Source: Variovorax guangxiensis (GTDB lineage Bacteria; Pseudomonadota; Gammaproteobacteria; Burkholderiales; Burkholderiaceae_C). From it: a stretch of 64,000 nt of DNA. The translations under genes and the position numbers were made by a program. Position 1 is the first letter of the stretch. Every line of letters begins with the position of its first letter. Where the stretch lies: positions 496,001 to 560,000 of the forward strand of contig NZ_RXFT01000002.1 in assembly GCF_003952165.1 (NCBI RefSeq). The letters are read 5' to 3'. The notes under the pieces were generated by a model. It was not told the DNA's origin. It ran no database searches and was given only the letters and a program-made list of their open reading frames with translations. Positions 8,256-16,890 of the stretch are shown here, piece after piece.

Positions 8256-9055
8256 GCGCCGCCGTGCAGACGCTGAGGCTGGACGCCCGCCAGCGCGCCA
8301 TGCTCGACGAGATGGGGGTGAAGGTCTGGTGGCCCGTTCCCGAGGCGGTCGAGGTGGCGGCAGCGCCGCAAGCTCCAGCGCCGGTCGAGGAGGACATGCC
8401 CGCCGTCGACGAGCGCCAGGAGGCCGAAATGCCGGTGGCCGCCCCGCCACCGCCCGTTGCCCGGCCTGTCGCCCCTCCGGTGCAGGCCCCTGCGCCAGCT
8501 CCCCGTGCCGCCGCGCCAGTCGCGCAGGGCGCGGCCGTGCTGGTCGAAGCTCCCTGCCGCCTCTATGCCGATGCCGGCGCCGCCGATGCCGTGCAGGGCG
8601 GCTGGCTGGTCGTCGCCGACATGCCGCCCGAAGCCGACGGCCGCCACGGCGATGCCTTCGCGGGCGATGCCGGCCGCCTGCTCGACAACATGCTGCGCGC
8701 CCTGAAGCTGCACGACGGCAGCACGCCCGTGCACCTCATGCGCACCCACCGCGGCGTGGCCTCCGGCCAGCCCGGCAGCCCGCGCGCCATGGACGAAGCC
8801 TTCGGCGAGCATGCGGCGGCGATCGCCCCGCGCGTCGTGCTGGCCATGGGGCCGCTGGCCGCGCAGAGCCTGATGCGCAGCGGCGACCCGCTCGGCAAGC
8901 TGCGCGGACGCGTCGTGCCGCTGGATTCCATCGAAGGGGCCTGCGTGGTCGCCACCTACCACCCGGCCTACCTGCTGCGCAATCCGGCGGACAAGGCCCG
9001 CGCCTGGGCCGACCTCTGCCTGGCCGCCGAGCAGCACTCGCCCGGCCCGAACTGA
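8252..9055 (+). CDS. Uracil-DNA glycosylase-like protein lacking iron-sulfur cysteines
   Basis: The 267-residue protein has a Pro/Ala-rich low-complexity stretch (about residues 30-95) and then a UDG-superfamily domain. It keeps FAGDAGRLLDNMLRAL and VVATYHPAYLLRNPADK, the C-terminal HPAYLLR motif of family 4/5 enzymes. Only three cysteines are visible and none form the N-terminal CxxC pair, so a [4Fe-4S] cluster of the family 4 type looks impossible. The usual GEAPG-type active-site segment reads DMPPEADG. It may be a diverged or non-catalytic member. It is translationally coupled to rimI (ATGA). Confidence 0.75.
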   Translation: MSAAVQTLRLDARQRAMLDEMGVKVWWPVPEAVEVAAAPQAPAPVEEDMPAVDERQEAEMPVAAPPPPVARPVAPPVQAPAPAPRAAAPVAQGAAVLVEAPCRLYADAGAADAVQGGWLVVADMPPEADGRHGDAFAGDAGRLLDNMLRALKLHDGSTPVHLMRTHRGVASGQPGSPRAMDEAFGEHAAAIAPRVVLAMGPLAAQSLMRSGDPLGKLRGRVVPLDSIEGACVVATYHPAYLLRNPADKARAWADLCLAAEQHSPGPN

Positions 9056-9088
9056 GCCCTGGCGACGGGCCAATTAAAATCACGGCCC

Positions 9089-9913
9089 ATGACTTTCCTC
9101 GACAAGCTGGCCGCCGCACAGCAAAAAAACGGTTCTTTGCTTTGCGTGGGGCTCGATCCCGAGCCCGCCAGGTTCCCGGGACAGTTCAAGGGTGACGCCA
9201 GCCGCATCTACGACTTCTGCGCCCGCATCGTCGACGCCACGGCCGACCTGGTCATCGCCTTCAAGCCGCAGATCGCCTACTTCGCCGCGCATCGCGCCGA
9301 AGCCCAGCTCGAAAAGCTGATGGAGCACATGCGCAGGAACACGCCCGACGTGCCCGTGATCCTCGACGCCAAGCGCGGCGACATCGGCTCCACCGCCGAG
9401 CAGTACGCTCTGGAAGCCTTCGAGCGCTACGGCGCCGATGCGGTGACGCTGTCGCCCTTCATGGGATTCGACTCGGTCGCTCCGTACCTCAAGCACGAAG
9501 GCAAGGGCGCTTTCCTGCTGTGCCGCACCAGCAACCCCGGCGGCTCCGACCTGCAGGGCCAGCGGCTGGCGGACGTCGAAGGGCAGCCCTTCCTCTACGA
9601 ACACGTGGCCAGGCTGGCGCAGGGGCCGTGGAACCTCAACGGCCAGCTCGGCCTGGTGGTGGGCGCGACCTACCCGGCAGAAATCGAGCGCGTGCGCGAA
9701 CTCGCGCCGACGGTGCCGCTGCTGATCCCCGGCGTCGGCGCCCAGGGCGGCGATGCCGTCGCCACGGTGCGAGCCGGCTGGCGCCCCGATGCGCCGATCG
9801 TCGTGAACTCGTCGCGAGCGATCATCTACGCCTCGTCGGGCGACGATTTCGCCGAGGCGGCGAAAGCCGCCGCGCGCACCATGCGCGACACCCTCGAATC
9901 CGCAAAGCCCTGA
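9089..9913 (+). CDS. pyrF: Orotidine 5'-phosphate decarboxylase (type 2)
   Basis: PyrF decarboxylates OMP to UMP, the last step of pyrimidine synthesis. The 274-residue protein has [23 protein letters not shown], the catalytic lysine segment [18 protein letters not shown], and a phosphate-binding end [10 protein letters not shown] with [12 protein letters not shown]. This is the longer type 2 form common in betaproteobacteria and actinobacteria. It has its own short upstream gap, and the repeat at 9921 follows its stop. Confidence 0.96.
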   Translation: MTFLDKLAAAQQKNGSLLCVGLDPEPARFPGQFKGDASRIYDFCARIVDATADLVIAFKPQIAYFAAHRAEAQLEKLMEHMRRNTPDVPVILDAKRGDIGSTAEQYALEAFERYGADAVTLSPFMGFDSVAPYLKHEGKGAFLLCRTSNPGGSDLQGQRLADVEGQPFLYEHVARLAQGPWNLNGQLGLVVGATYPAEIERVRELAPTVPLLIPGVGAQGGDAVATVRAGWRPDAPIVVNSSRAIIYASSGDDFAEAAKAAARTMRDTLESAKP

Positions 9914-9920
9914 ACGACTC

Positions 9921-10017
9921 CTTCCAGGGACACCGCGGAACCGGCTTCGCCGGGCCGCAGGAGTCGCCCCCGGAAGGGGGTTGGCGTAGCGACACGAAGT
10001 GCGCGAAGCCTGGGGGA
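9921..10017 (-). repeat. Dispersed intergenic repeat, copy B
   Basis: This is an inverted copy of the element at 2206-2300, with the same ACACCGCGGAACCGGC block, CCCCC/GGGGG hairpin and GCGACACGAAGTGCGC block. It lies between the convergent pyrF and XRE-regulator genes. Divergence from copy A is limited to scattered bases. Confidence 0.85.
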
Positions 10018-10025
10018 GAGTCAGT

Positions 10026-10760
10026 TCATGCTCGACGGAGCCTTGTAAAGGCTTCGAACTCCCAGTTCCGCATCCCCAGCAGCAGCGTGTAGCCCTCGCG
10101 GTCCTTGGCGGCCAGTTTCTGGTCGGTCTGGTGCTGCTGGGCGAAGTCCTGCGCCACGCGCTGCAGGCGTTCCAGGAAGGCGGGCGCCAGCGAGCGGCTG
10201 ATCTGGCCGTGCACCAGCAGCAGGCCCTCGGCGGGGCCGTCGAAACCGCCCTTGTAGTAGTCGAGCACCACGTTCTCGCGGAAGAACTCCATCACCGGGC
10301 CGTGCGGGCGCCAGCGGAAAGTCTTGGCGAGCTTCAGGCGATACCGGTTGAGCGGGCGCAGCTCGATGATGCCGATGCGGTCGAGCTGCGCCAGGAAGCC
10401 GATGCACTCGGCCTCGCTCACGCGGTAGGCCGCCACGATCTGCTCCAGCGTCCACTGGCTCAGCACGCTGATGGCCACCAGCAGCAGCTTCTTGTCCTTG
10501 ACCACGGCCTTCTCCTGCTCGTGCGTCAGCTCCTTCAGGAGCGGCTGGGCGTCGGCCACCCGGCGCGCCAGCTCGGCGAAATCGATCTTCAGCGCCCGGC
10601 AGATGGCGTCCACGCGGGACAGCGGCATGTCGCTCTTGGCCAGCATCCGCTTGACGCTGGATTCGGCCATGTCGAGCGACCGCGCCAGGTCGGCGTAGGT
10701 CATGCGGGCGTTCTTGAGTTCGTTCTTCAGGGCCTGGACGAGATCGACGGTGGTACTCAT
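10026..10760 (-). CDS. XRE-type helix-turn-helix regulator
   Basis: The 244-residue protein begins MSTTVDLVQALKNELKNARM. A Cro/XRE helix-turn-helix follows at about residues 19-50 (YADLARSLDMAESSVKRMLA). The remaining 190 residues form an alpha-rich domain with a second winged-helix-like stretch (LEQIVAAYRVSEAECIGFL) and contain no enzyme motif. A start 12 codons upstream is possible, but MSTT is the better family-like start. It is divergent from the ceramidase-like gene. The shared gap holds two GTATC-N7-GATAC-type sites, and a third lies ahead of 13864, so this protein is the best candidate to bind them. Confidence 0.78.
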   Translation of the reverse strand: MSTTVDLVQALKNELKNARMTYADLARSLDMAESSVKRMLAKSDMPLSRVDAICRALKIDFAELARRVADAQPLLKELTHEQEKAVVKDKKLLLVAISVLSQWTLEQIVAAYRVSEAECIGFLAQLDRIGIIELRPLNRYRLKLAKTFRWRPHGPVMEFFRENVVLDYYKGGFDGPAEGLLLVHGQISRSLAPAFLERLQRVAQDFAQQHQTDQKLAAKDREGYTLLLGMRNWEFEAFTRLRRA

Positions 10761-10789
10761 GGGGCGGAAGCGTACACGGGCGCCAGGGA

Positions 10790-10806
10790 GTATCAATTGG
10801 AGATAC
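10790..10806. promoter_or_regulatory. Operator-like inverted repeat, site 1
   Basis: GTATC-AATTGGA-GATAC is a perfect 5-bp inverted repeat with a 7-bp spacer in the divergent promoter gap. Site 2 begins exactly 40 bp downstream and site 3 is at 13750. Confidence 0.6.
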
Positions 10807-10829
10807 CACCGGGTGTGAATTAGTACCTC

Positions 10830-10846
10830 GTATCGATTCTCGATGC
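10830..10846. promoter_or_regulatory. Operator-like inverted repeat, site 2
   Basis: GTATC-GATTCTC-GATGC has the same layout as site 1 with one mismatch in the right arm. The 40-bp spacing to site 1 is close to four helical turns, which would allow cooperative binding. Confidence 0.5.
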
Positions 10847-10905
10847 CTCTGGAGGGGTGCGGACCCTAAATTCCGCGCCAGTTCAGACCACCACCGAGGA
10901 CCGCC

Positions 10906-11760
10906 ATGCTTCTGCCCTCCCTCAGCCGCCGCGAACGCGGGCTGCTTTTCACCTTCGCGCTGCTCGCGCTGATCGGCTTCTTCGGCCCCGAGCTGCCGGC
11001 CGCCGATGTCGCCATCGCCTCGGTGTTCGCCGACACCCGCGCCTGGCACGGGCTGCCCAACGCCATGGACGTGCTGAGCAACATCCCCTTCGTGGTGATC
11101 GGCCTGTGGGGCCTGTACCGGCTCAACCGCATCGACCGCTCGCACCAGGAGGCGCTGTCGCAGTTCCCGCTGGCCCCGCCGGCCAGCGACCCGCCGGACA
11201 ACACGCTCGACTGCGCGTGGCTCTTCTTTGCCGGCCTGATTGCCACCGCCGCCGGCTCGGCCTTCTACCACCTCATGCCCGACGGCCCCCGGCTCGCCGC
11301 CGACCGCGCCGGCATGGCGGTGGCCTTCGCCGGGCTGATCGGCGTGGCGGTGTGCGAGCGGGTGAGCCAGCGCGCCGGCTGGCCCGCCGCCTGGTTCGTG
11401 CTGACGGCCGGGTTGCTGTCGGCCGAGGTGTTCCAGGAGACAGGCAACGTCATGCCCTGGGCGCTGGTGCAGTTCGGCGGCATGGCGCTGGTGCTGACGC
11501 TGGCGCTGGCTTCGCCGATGCGCAAGTCGGTGGGGCTGAAGCTGGGCTGGGTGATCTTCTTCTACGTGCTGGCCAAGGGCTTCGAGATGGCCGACCACCA
11601 GATCTACGAATTCACGCAGCAGACGGTGTCGGGCCACACGCTCAAGCACCTGACGGCCTCGCTCGCCGGGCTGCCCGTGGTGTTCGCGCTGCGCAAGCTG
11701 GAGATGCGCTGGGAAGCCGCGCTGCGGCACAATCCGGGCGCCGCCGCCGTGGCCGCATGA
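10906..11760 (+). CDS. Ceramidase-like (CREST superfamily) integral membrane protein
   Basis: The 284-residue protein has about seven hydrophobic segments. It shows the CREST layout: NAMDVLSNIPFVVIGLWGLY, AGSAFYHLMPDGPRLAADR, and KGFEMADHQIYEF with GHTLKHLTAS. The Ser, His, Asp and paired His positions are the expected zinc and catalytic residues of alkaline ceramidase and related hydrolases. The bacterial substrate is unknown but probably a lipid amide. The stop nearly abuts the LplT-PlsC fusion, so both may act on membrane lipids. Confidence 0.75.
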   Translation: MLLPSLSRRERGLLFTFALLALIGFFGPELPAADVAIASVFADTRAWHGLPNAMDVLSNIPFVVIGLWGLYRLNRIDRSHQEALSQFPLAPPASDPPDNTLDCAWLFFAGLIATAAGSAFYHLMPDGPRLAADRAGMAVAFAGLIGVAVCERVSQRAGWPAAWFVLTAGLLSAEVFQETGNVMPWALVQFGGMALVLTLALASPMRKSVGLKLGWVIFFYVLAKGFEMADHQIYEFTQQTVSGHTLKHLTASLAGLPVVFALRKLEMRWEAALRHNPGAAAVAA

Positions 11761-11774
11761 GGAGCACTCTTCGA

Positions 11775-13736
11775 ATGACAAATCCCTCCGCCGCAGCAAC
11801 AGCCACGCCAGTGGTTCACGAGGAGAACGCCCACGCCAACCAGTTCGCGCTCCTCGGGCAGCGGCGCTTCGCGCCCTTCTTCTGGACCCAGTTCGCGGGC
11901 GCCGCGAACGACAACCTCTTCAAGTTCGCCTTCACCGTCATGGTGACCTACCAGCTCCAGCTGAGCTGGATGCCGCCTTCCATGGCGGGCCTGGTGATCG
12001 GCGCGCTCTTCATCCTTCCCTTCCTGCTGTTCTCGGCCACCTCCGGCCAGCTCACCGACAAGTTCGACAAGACGAAGATGATCCGCCTCGTCAAGGACCT
12101 CGAGATCGTGATCATGCTGATCGCCGCCTGGGGCTTCGTCACGGCCAACGCGGTGGTGCTGCTGGGCTGCGTGTTCCTCATGGGGCTGCACTCCACGCTG
12201 TTCGGGCCGGTGAAGTTCGCCTACCTGCCGCAGGTGCTCGACGCGCGCGAGCTCACCGGTGGCAACGGCATGGTCGAGATGGGCACCTTCGTCGCCATCC
12301 TGCTCGGCCAGGTGGCGGGCGGGTTGCTGGTGGCCCTGCCGAACGTCGGCCACACGAGCGTGGCCGTGGGCTGCGTGCTGCTGGCGCTGGTGGGCCGGGG
12401 CGTGGCGCAGGCCATTCCACGGGCGCCGGCCACCGACCCGGGGCTGATCATCAACTGGAACCCGATCAGCGAGACCTGGCGCAACCTCAAGCTCGCGAAC
12501 CAGAACGTGGTGGTGTTCCGCTCGCTGCTGGGCATCTCCTGGATGTGGTTCTTCGGCGCGGTGTTCCTGAGCCAGTTTCCCAGCTTCGCCAAGGAAGTGC
12601 TGCACGGCGACGAGCAGGTGGCCTCGCTGCTGCTGGTGGTGTTCTCGGTGGGCATCGGCGTCGGCTCGCTGCTGTGCGAGACGCTCAGCCGCCGGCAGGT
12701 GGAGATCGGCCTGGTGCCGCTGGGCGCCATCGGCATGAGCGTGTTCGCGATCGACCTGTACTTCGCCTCGCGCGGCCTCGCGCCCGCCACGCACGACATG
12801 GGCATCGGCGCCTTCTTGCACCAGCCCGCGCACTGGCGCGTGATGGCCGACCTCGCGCTGCTGTCGCTGTTCGCGGGGCTCTACAGCGTGCCGATGTACG
12901 CGCTGATCCAGCTGCGCAGCCAGCCGACGCACCGCGCGCGCATCATCGCGGCGAACAACATCCTCAACGCGCTCTTCATGATCGGCAGCTCGGTCATCGC
13001 GGGTGCGCTGCTGGGCGCGGGCTTCACCATTCCGCAGATCTTCCTGTTCACCGGCATCGCCAACGCGGTGGTGGCGTTCTACATCTTCATGCTGGTGCCG
13101 GAGTACCTGCTGCGCTTCGTGGCCTGGGTGCTGTCGCGCTTCGTCTACCGCTTCGACATCAAGGGCGAGACGCACATTCCCACCGAGGGCGCGGCCGTGC
13201 TGGTGTGCAACCACGTGAGCTTCATCGACGCGGTGCTGCTGATGGCGGCGAGCCCGCGGCCGATCCGATTCATCATGGACCACCGCATCTTCAGGGTGCC
13301 GGTGCTGGGCTGGCTGTTCAAGCTGGCCAAGGCGATTCCGATCGCGCCGCAGAAGGACGACCCGGCGGCCTACGAGGCAGCCTTCGCGAAGGCGCAGGAG
13401 GTGCTGCGCGAGGGCGACCTGCTCGCCATCTTCCCCGAGGGTGCGATCACGCGCGACGGCGAACTGCAGCCCTTCAAGGGCGGCGTGATGAAGATCCTCG
13501 AGGGCGCGCGCGCCCAGGGCATCGAGCCGCCGGTGATTCCGATGGCGCTCACCAACCTGTGGGGCTCGTACTTCAGCCGCATCGAGCTGCGCGGCGGCGA
13601 GCGCGTGGCCATGGCCAAGCCCTTCCGCCGCGGCTTCTTCAGCCGCGTGGGCCTGAACGTCGGCGCCCCCGTGCCGCCGGCCGAGGTGCAGCCCGACGCG
13701 CTGCGCCAGCGCGTGAGCGCCCTGCTGGCCAGCTGA
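11775..13736 (+). CDS. MFS lysophospholipid transporter fused to 1-acylglycerol-3-phosphate acyltransferase
   Basis: The 653-residue protein has two parts. Residues 30-450 or so form an LplT-like major facilitator (FFWTQFAGAANDNLFKFA near the start, then about 12 membrane segments). The last 190 residues are a PlsC-type acyltransferase with VCNHVSFIDAV (the HxxxxD site) and LAIFPEGAITRDG (the glycerophosphate site). It probably imports lysophospholipid and re-acylates it. E. coli uses separate LplT and Aas. The acyl-ACP synthetase half of Aas is not present here. An ATG at 11757 overlaps the upstream stop; the ATG at 11775 has AGGAG before it and is preferred. Confidence 0.85.
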   Translation: MTNPSAAATATPVVHEENAHANQFALLGQRRFAPFFWTQFAGAANDNLFKFAFTVMVTYQLQLSWMPPSMAGLVIGALFILPFLLFSATSGQLTDKFDKTKMIRLVKDLEIVIMLIAAWGFVTANAVVLLGCVFLMGLHSTLFGPVKFAYLPQVLDARELTGGNGMVEMGTFVAILLGQVAGGLLVALPNVGHTSVAVGCVLLALVGRGVAQAIPRAPATDPGLIINWNPISETWRNLKLANQNVVVFRSLLGISWMWFFGAVFLSQFPSFAKEVLHGDEQVASLLLVVFSVGIGVGSLLCETLSRRQVEIGLVPLGAIGMSVFAIDLYFASRGLAPATHDMGIGAFLHQPAHWRVMADLALLSLFAGLYSVPMYALIQLRSQPTHRARIIAANNILNALFMIGSSVIAGALLGAGFTIPQIFLFTGIANAVVAFYIFMLVPEYLLRFVAWVLSRFVYRFDIKGETHIPTEGAAVLVCNHVSFIDAVLLMAASPRPIRFIMDHRIFRVPVLGWLFKLAKAIPIAPQKDDPAAYEAAFAKAQEVLREGDLLAIFPEGAITRDGELQPFKGGVMKILEGARAQGIEPPVIPMALTNLWGSYFSRIELRGGERVAMAKPFRRGFFSRVGLNVGAPVPPAEVQPDALRQRVSALLAS

Positions 13737-13749
13737 AACACCCCAAAAA

Positions 13750-13766
13750 GTATCGATTGCGGATAC
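13750..13766. promoter_or_regulatory. Operator-like inverted repeat, site 3
   Basis: GTATC-GATTGCG-GATAC is a perfect 5-bp inverted repeat with the same 7-bp spacer as the sites at 10790 and 10830. It lies 98 bp before the YiaA-like gene, in the gap after the transporter-acyltransferase stop, and probably marks a co-regulated promoter. Confidence 0.6.
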
Positions 13767-13863
13767 CGGCGGCGCCGGAAGCCGCGACCGGTGCAAGCAT
13801 TCGAGCCTCGCGGTGCGGAAGCGAACCATCATTCGCTCACCTTCACTACGCCGCGAGGCACAC

Positions 13864-14373
13864 ATGCAACCCCTCTCATCGACCACGACTGTCTTCATCC
13901 AGCGCGACACGCGGGCCTGGCAGTTCCAGGCCTGGGCTTCGTTCGCGATCGCCGTCTTCCTGTGCGCCACCGGCCTGAGCTGGCTGCCGGGCGAGGCGCT
14001 GGACCGGGCGTTCATGGTGATGGGCTACGTGTTCTGCCTGAGCACCGCCTTCATGCTGTCGAAGTTCGTGCGCGACAGCCAGCAGGCTGCCGAGCGCGGC
14101 TCCGAAGCGGCACGCGACGTGCCGATGTGGAAGCTGGTCGTCTGGGGCAGCTTCTTCACCGCGATGGGCCTGACCGGCTGGGGCCTCGTGCGCATGGAGA
14201 TCAACGAGGCCTACAAGGCCTTCCTGGGCGTGAGCTGGCTCTTCCTCATCAGCTCGGCCTTCACGCTGGCCAAGACGCTGCGCGACCGCCATGAGGCCGA
14301 CATCGCCGAAGCCCGCATGCAGGGCCGCCGCATGGCGCGCGCCGAAGCTGCTGCTGCAGCCGCCACCGAATGA
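13864..14373 (+). CDS. YiaA/YiaB-like inner membrane protein
   Basis: The 169-residue protein has four membrane segments in two similar halves. Each half ends in an SxAFxLxKxxRD motif: FCLSTAFMLSKFVRD and FLISSAFTLAKTLRD. That duplicated pattern is the mark of the YiaAB family, whose function is unknown. The tail is basic and Ala-rich. GAGG precedes the ATG at 13864. It opens a run of co-directional envelope genes behind operator site 3. Confidence 0.75.
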   Translation: MQPLSSTTTVFIQRDTRAWQFQAWASFAIAVFLCATGLSWLPGEALDRAFMVMGYVFCLSTAFMLSKFVRDSQQAAERGSEAARDVPMWKLVVWGSFFTAMGLTGWGLVRMEINEAYKAFLGVSWLFLISSAFTLAKTLRDRHEADIAEARMQGRRMARAEAAAAAATE

Positions 14374-14402
14374 CCCACGCACCCCAAGAACGGAGACTCA
14401 TC

Positions 14403-14864
14403 ATGATCAGGAAGTCGATTGCCGCCGCCCTTGTCGCCGCCAGCACTGTCTTCGCCGGTGTCGCGGTTCCCATGCAGGCCCAGGCCCAGAGCGACGCCTC
14501 GCTCGCCCTTTCGCTGATGCCGGTGGCGTCGGTGGTGGCCGGCGCCTCCGCCGTCGGGGCCTCGGCCACCACGGCGGTCGCGCTGCCTGCCGCGCTGTCG
14601 GTGGGCGGCTCGGTGCTCACCGTGGTCGCGGTCGAGGCCTCGGTGGACGGCACGGTGTACGTGCTCGAACGCGCCTCCGACGGCGCGCGCACCAGCATCA
14701 AGGTCGCGGGCCGCGTCGCCGAAAGCTCGGCGAACGCGGTGGGCGCCAGCGTCCTCGTCACCGTGATCGGCTCGGGCATGGTGCTGTCGGCGGCCGGCGA
14801 GGTGCTGGCCTTCGTGCCCAACGCCATCGGCCGCGCGCTACTCCACAACGAGAGGTTGTCGTGA
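14403..14864 (+). CDS. Small exported Ala/Ser/Val-rich protein of unknown function
   Basis: The 153-residue protein has a clear Sec signal peptide (MIRKSIAAALVAASTVFAG, cleavage near AQAQS). The mature part is rich in Ala, Val, Ser and Gly with a long hydrophobic stretch, so it may be membrane-associated. I do not recognise a family. GGAG precedes the ATG by seven bases. The stop overlaps the GTG of the DUF2145 gene (GTGA), so the two proteins are likely made together and both are exported. Confidence 0.6.
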   Translation: MIRKSIAAALVAASTVFAGVAVPMQAQAQSDASLALSLMPVASVVAGASAVGASATTAVALPAALSVGGSVLTVVAVEASVDGTVYVLERASDGARTSIKVAGRVAESSANAVGASVLVTVIGSGMVLSAAGEVLAFVPNAIGRALLHNERLS

Positions 14865-15661
14865 ACCGCGCGCTGGCGCCGCTGCTCGCGCTGGCGGTCG
14901 CGGCGGCCTTGTTGCCCATGCAGGCGCAGGCCGGTCGCTCCTGCGAGCAGGTCAAGCCCACGCCCGACGTGATCGTCAAGGGGATGCGGATGGCCGAGCG
15001 CACCTCGCAGGCGCTCGACGCCAGCGGCGCGCGCGTCGTGCTCCTGGCGCGCGCCGGGCAGGACCTGAGCAAGTACGGCCTGCGCTATTCGCATCTCGGC
15101 TTCGCCTACAAGACCGAGGCCGGGCCGTGGCGCGTGGTGCACAAGCTCAACCAGTGCGGCACCGCCATTGCCGAGGTCTACCGGCAGGGGCTCGGCGAGT
15201 TCTTCCTCGACGACCCGTGGCGCTACGAGGCCGCCTGGGTGGTGCCCACGCCCGAGGTGCAGGCGCGCCTGCTGGCCGCGCTGAACGAATCGCCCGCGCG
15301 CATCGTGCGGCTGCACACCGAGCCCTACAGCATCGTGAGCTACGCGTGGGGCCGCAAGTACCAGCAGTCGAACCAGTGGGCCATGGAGACGCTGGCCGCT
15401 GCCATGGAGCCCGCCACCGTCGCCAACCGCGCGCAGGCGCAGGCATGGATGCAGTCCAAGGGCTACGAGCCCACCACGCTGAAGCTGGGCCCGCTCACGC
15501 GGCTGGGCGGGCGCGTGGGTTCGGCCAACGTGGCCTTCGACGATCATCCGAACGACAAGCGTTTTTCAGACCGCATCGAGACGGTGACGGTCGACTCGGT
15601 TTTCGCCTGGATGCCGCGCGCCGGCCTGGGCGCGGCGCCGGTGACGCTGAAGCTGCAATGA
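14861..15661 (+). CDS. DUF2145 family exported protein
   Basis: The 266-residue protein has a signal peptide ending MQAQA and a mature Cys near its start. It shows the family pattern RYSHLGFAYKTEAGPW, VVHKLNQCGT and YRQGLGEFFLDDPWRYEAA, which fits DUF2145. The fold looks related to papain-like NlpC/P60 hydrolases (Ser-His-Leu-Gly-Phe and a later Cys), but that is a weak inference and the substrate is unknown. The GTG start overlaps the upstream stop. The partner small exported protein and the following zinc-ribbon membrane protein form an envelope operon. Confidence 0.75.
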   Translation: MNRALAPLLALAVAAALLPMQAQAGRSCEQVKPTPDVIVKGMRMAERTSQALDASGARVVLLARAGQDLSKYGLRYSHLGFAYKTEAGPWRVVHKLNQCGTAIAEVYRQGLGEFFLDDPWRYEAAWVVPTPEVQARLLAALNESPARIVRLHTEPYSIVSYAWGRKYQQSNQWAMETLAAAMEPATVANRAQAQAWMQSKGYEPTTLKLGPLTRLGGRVGSANVAFDDHPNDKRFSDRIETVTVDSVFAWMPRAGLGAAPVTLKLQ

Positions 15662-15683
15662 GAAAGAACGAGGAGAAAACAAC

Positions 15684-16754
15684 ATGAGCAAGTCTTTGAG
15701 ACTTTCAGAAAAATGGTTCCGCCGCGGCCTCTGGCTGGTGGCGCTGGTGTTCGCGAGCTTCCTCATCGGACTCGGCAGCACGGTGGTGAGCGACCTGCCG
15801 CAGGTCGAGCGGGTGCGCGGCATCGACGACTTCATCGACAAGCCCAGGGCCGAGCCGCTGCGCGCCACCATCAAGGCCTCGGAGGCCGCCGAGTTGCAGG
15901 CCGCGCGCGACCTCGACCAGATCCGCCTGCAGCTCAATGTCGCGCAGCAGGCCAGCACCAACGCGCGCGAGACCTTCTCCAACTGGCTCGCCACGCGGCG
16001 CGCCACCGCGCAGCCCGACCAGGACACCGAGCTCATTGCGCGCACCAAGGCGCTCGACGCCTTCAAGCAGAAGGAAGAGGAGCTGCAGCGCAAGGTCAAC
16101 GCGCAGCAGCAGATTGCGCTCGACGCACGCCAGGCCGAGCAGCGCGCACGCACGGCGCTGTCGGTGCTCGAGTACGAGGCGCAGCGCAAGCTCGACGCCG
16201 AATACCGCCGCATCGAACTGCGCGTGTTCGCCTACCGGCTGGCGCTCACGCTGCCGCTGCTGGTGGTGGCCGGCTGGCTCTTCGCGAAGAAGCGCAAGAG
16301 CACCTACTGGCCCTTCGTGTGGGGCTTCATCTTCTTCGCGCTGTTCGCCTTCTTCGTCGAGCTGGTGCCCTACCTGCCGAGCTACGGCGGCTATGTTCGA
16401 TACGTGGTGGGCATCGTGCTGACGGTGCTGGTGGGGCGCTACGCCATCGTCGCGCTCAACCGCTACCTCGCGCGGCAGAAGCTGGCCGAGCAGCAGCCCG
16501 ACCAGGTGCGCCGCGAGGAATTGAGCTACGACACCGCGCTCGCGCGCCTGGCCAAGAGCGTGTGCCCCGGCTGCGAGCGGCCGGTGGACCTGAAGAACAA
16601 CGAGATCGACTTCTGCCCGCACTGCGGCATCGGCCTGTTCGACCACTGCGGCAACTGCGAAACCCGCAAGAGCGCGTTCTCGAAGTTCTGCCACGCGTGC
16701 GGCACCTCGGCCGCGAATCGCGTGTTGCCGGCCCTCGGGACGGCCGAGGCGTAG
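15684..16754 (+). CDS. Membrane protein with coiled coil and C-terminal double zinc ribbon
   Basis: The 356-residue protein has one N-terminal membrane helix (about residues 17-37). A long charged and Gln-rich coiled coil follows (about 60-175), then three more membrane helices (about 183-265). The cytoplasmic tail has two zinc ribbons: CPGC with CPHC, and CGNC with CHAC. The layout suggests an envelope-spanning or scaffold protein, and the ribbons usually bind protein or nucleic acid. I do not recognise a named function. AGGAG precedes the ATG, 22 bases after the DUF2145 stop. Confidence 0.65.
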   Translation: MSKSLRLSEKWFRRGLWLVALVFASFLIGLGSTVVSDLPQVERVRGIDDFIDKPRAEPLRATIKASEAAELQAARDLDQIRLQLNVAQQASTNARETFSNWLATRRATAQPDQDTELIARTKALDAFKQKEEELQRKVNAQQQIALDARQAEQRARTALSVLEYEAQRKLDAEYRRIELRVFAYRLALTLPLLVVAGWLFAKKRKSTYWPFVWGFIFFALFAFFVELVPYLPSYGGYVRYVVGIVLTVLVGRYAIVALNRYLARQKLAEQQPDQVRREELSYDTALARLAKSVCPGCERPVDLKNNEIDFCPHCGIGLFDHCGNCETRKSAFSKFCHACGTSAANRVLPALGTAEA

Positions 16755-16796
16755 TCTGCGAATTCGGTCACGGCCCACGGAAGCTTCGACACGTCA

Positions 16797-16827
16797 TGTA
16801 GCGGACATGCCGCGAGGCCGTGCTACA
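16797..16827. promoter_or_regulatory. Inverted repeat upstream of the DUF3597 gene
   Basis: TGTAGC and GCTACA flank a 19-bp GC-rich centre in the 136-bp gap after the zinc-ribbon gene. It could be a weak terminator or an operator; there is no T-run to decide. Confidence 0.3.
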
Positions 16828-16890
16828 ACCCCCGGCTGCGACACAAGTGTTGCCGCAGACTTCCAGCCACCCCTTCGACGGAGCAAAAGC

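Noticed and set aside
11604..14015. An 803-codon open frame opposite the LplT-PlsC fusion
   Set aside because: It is a shadow frame with His/Arg/Gln-rich composition and no motif. It crosses real gene boundaries on the other strand.
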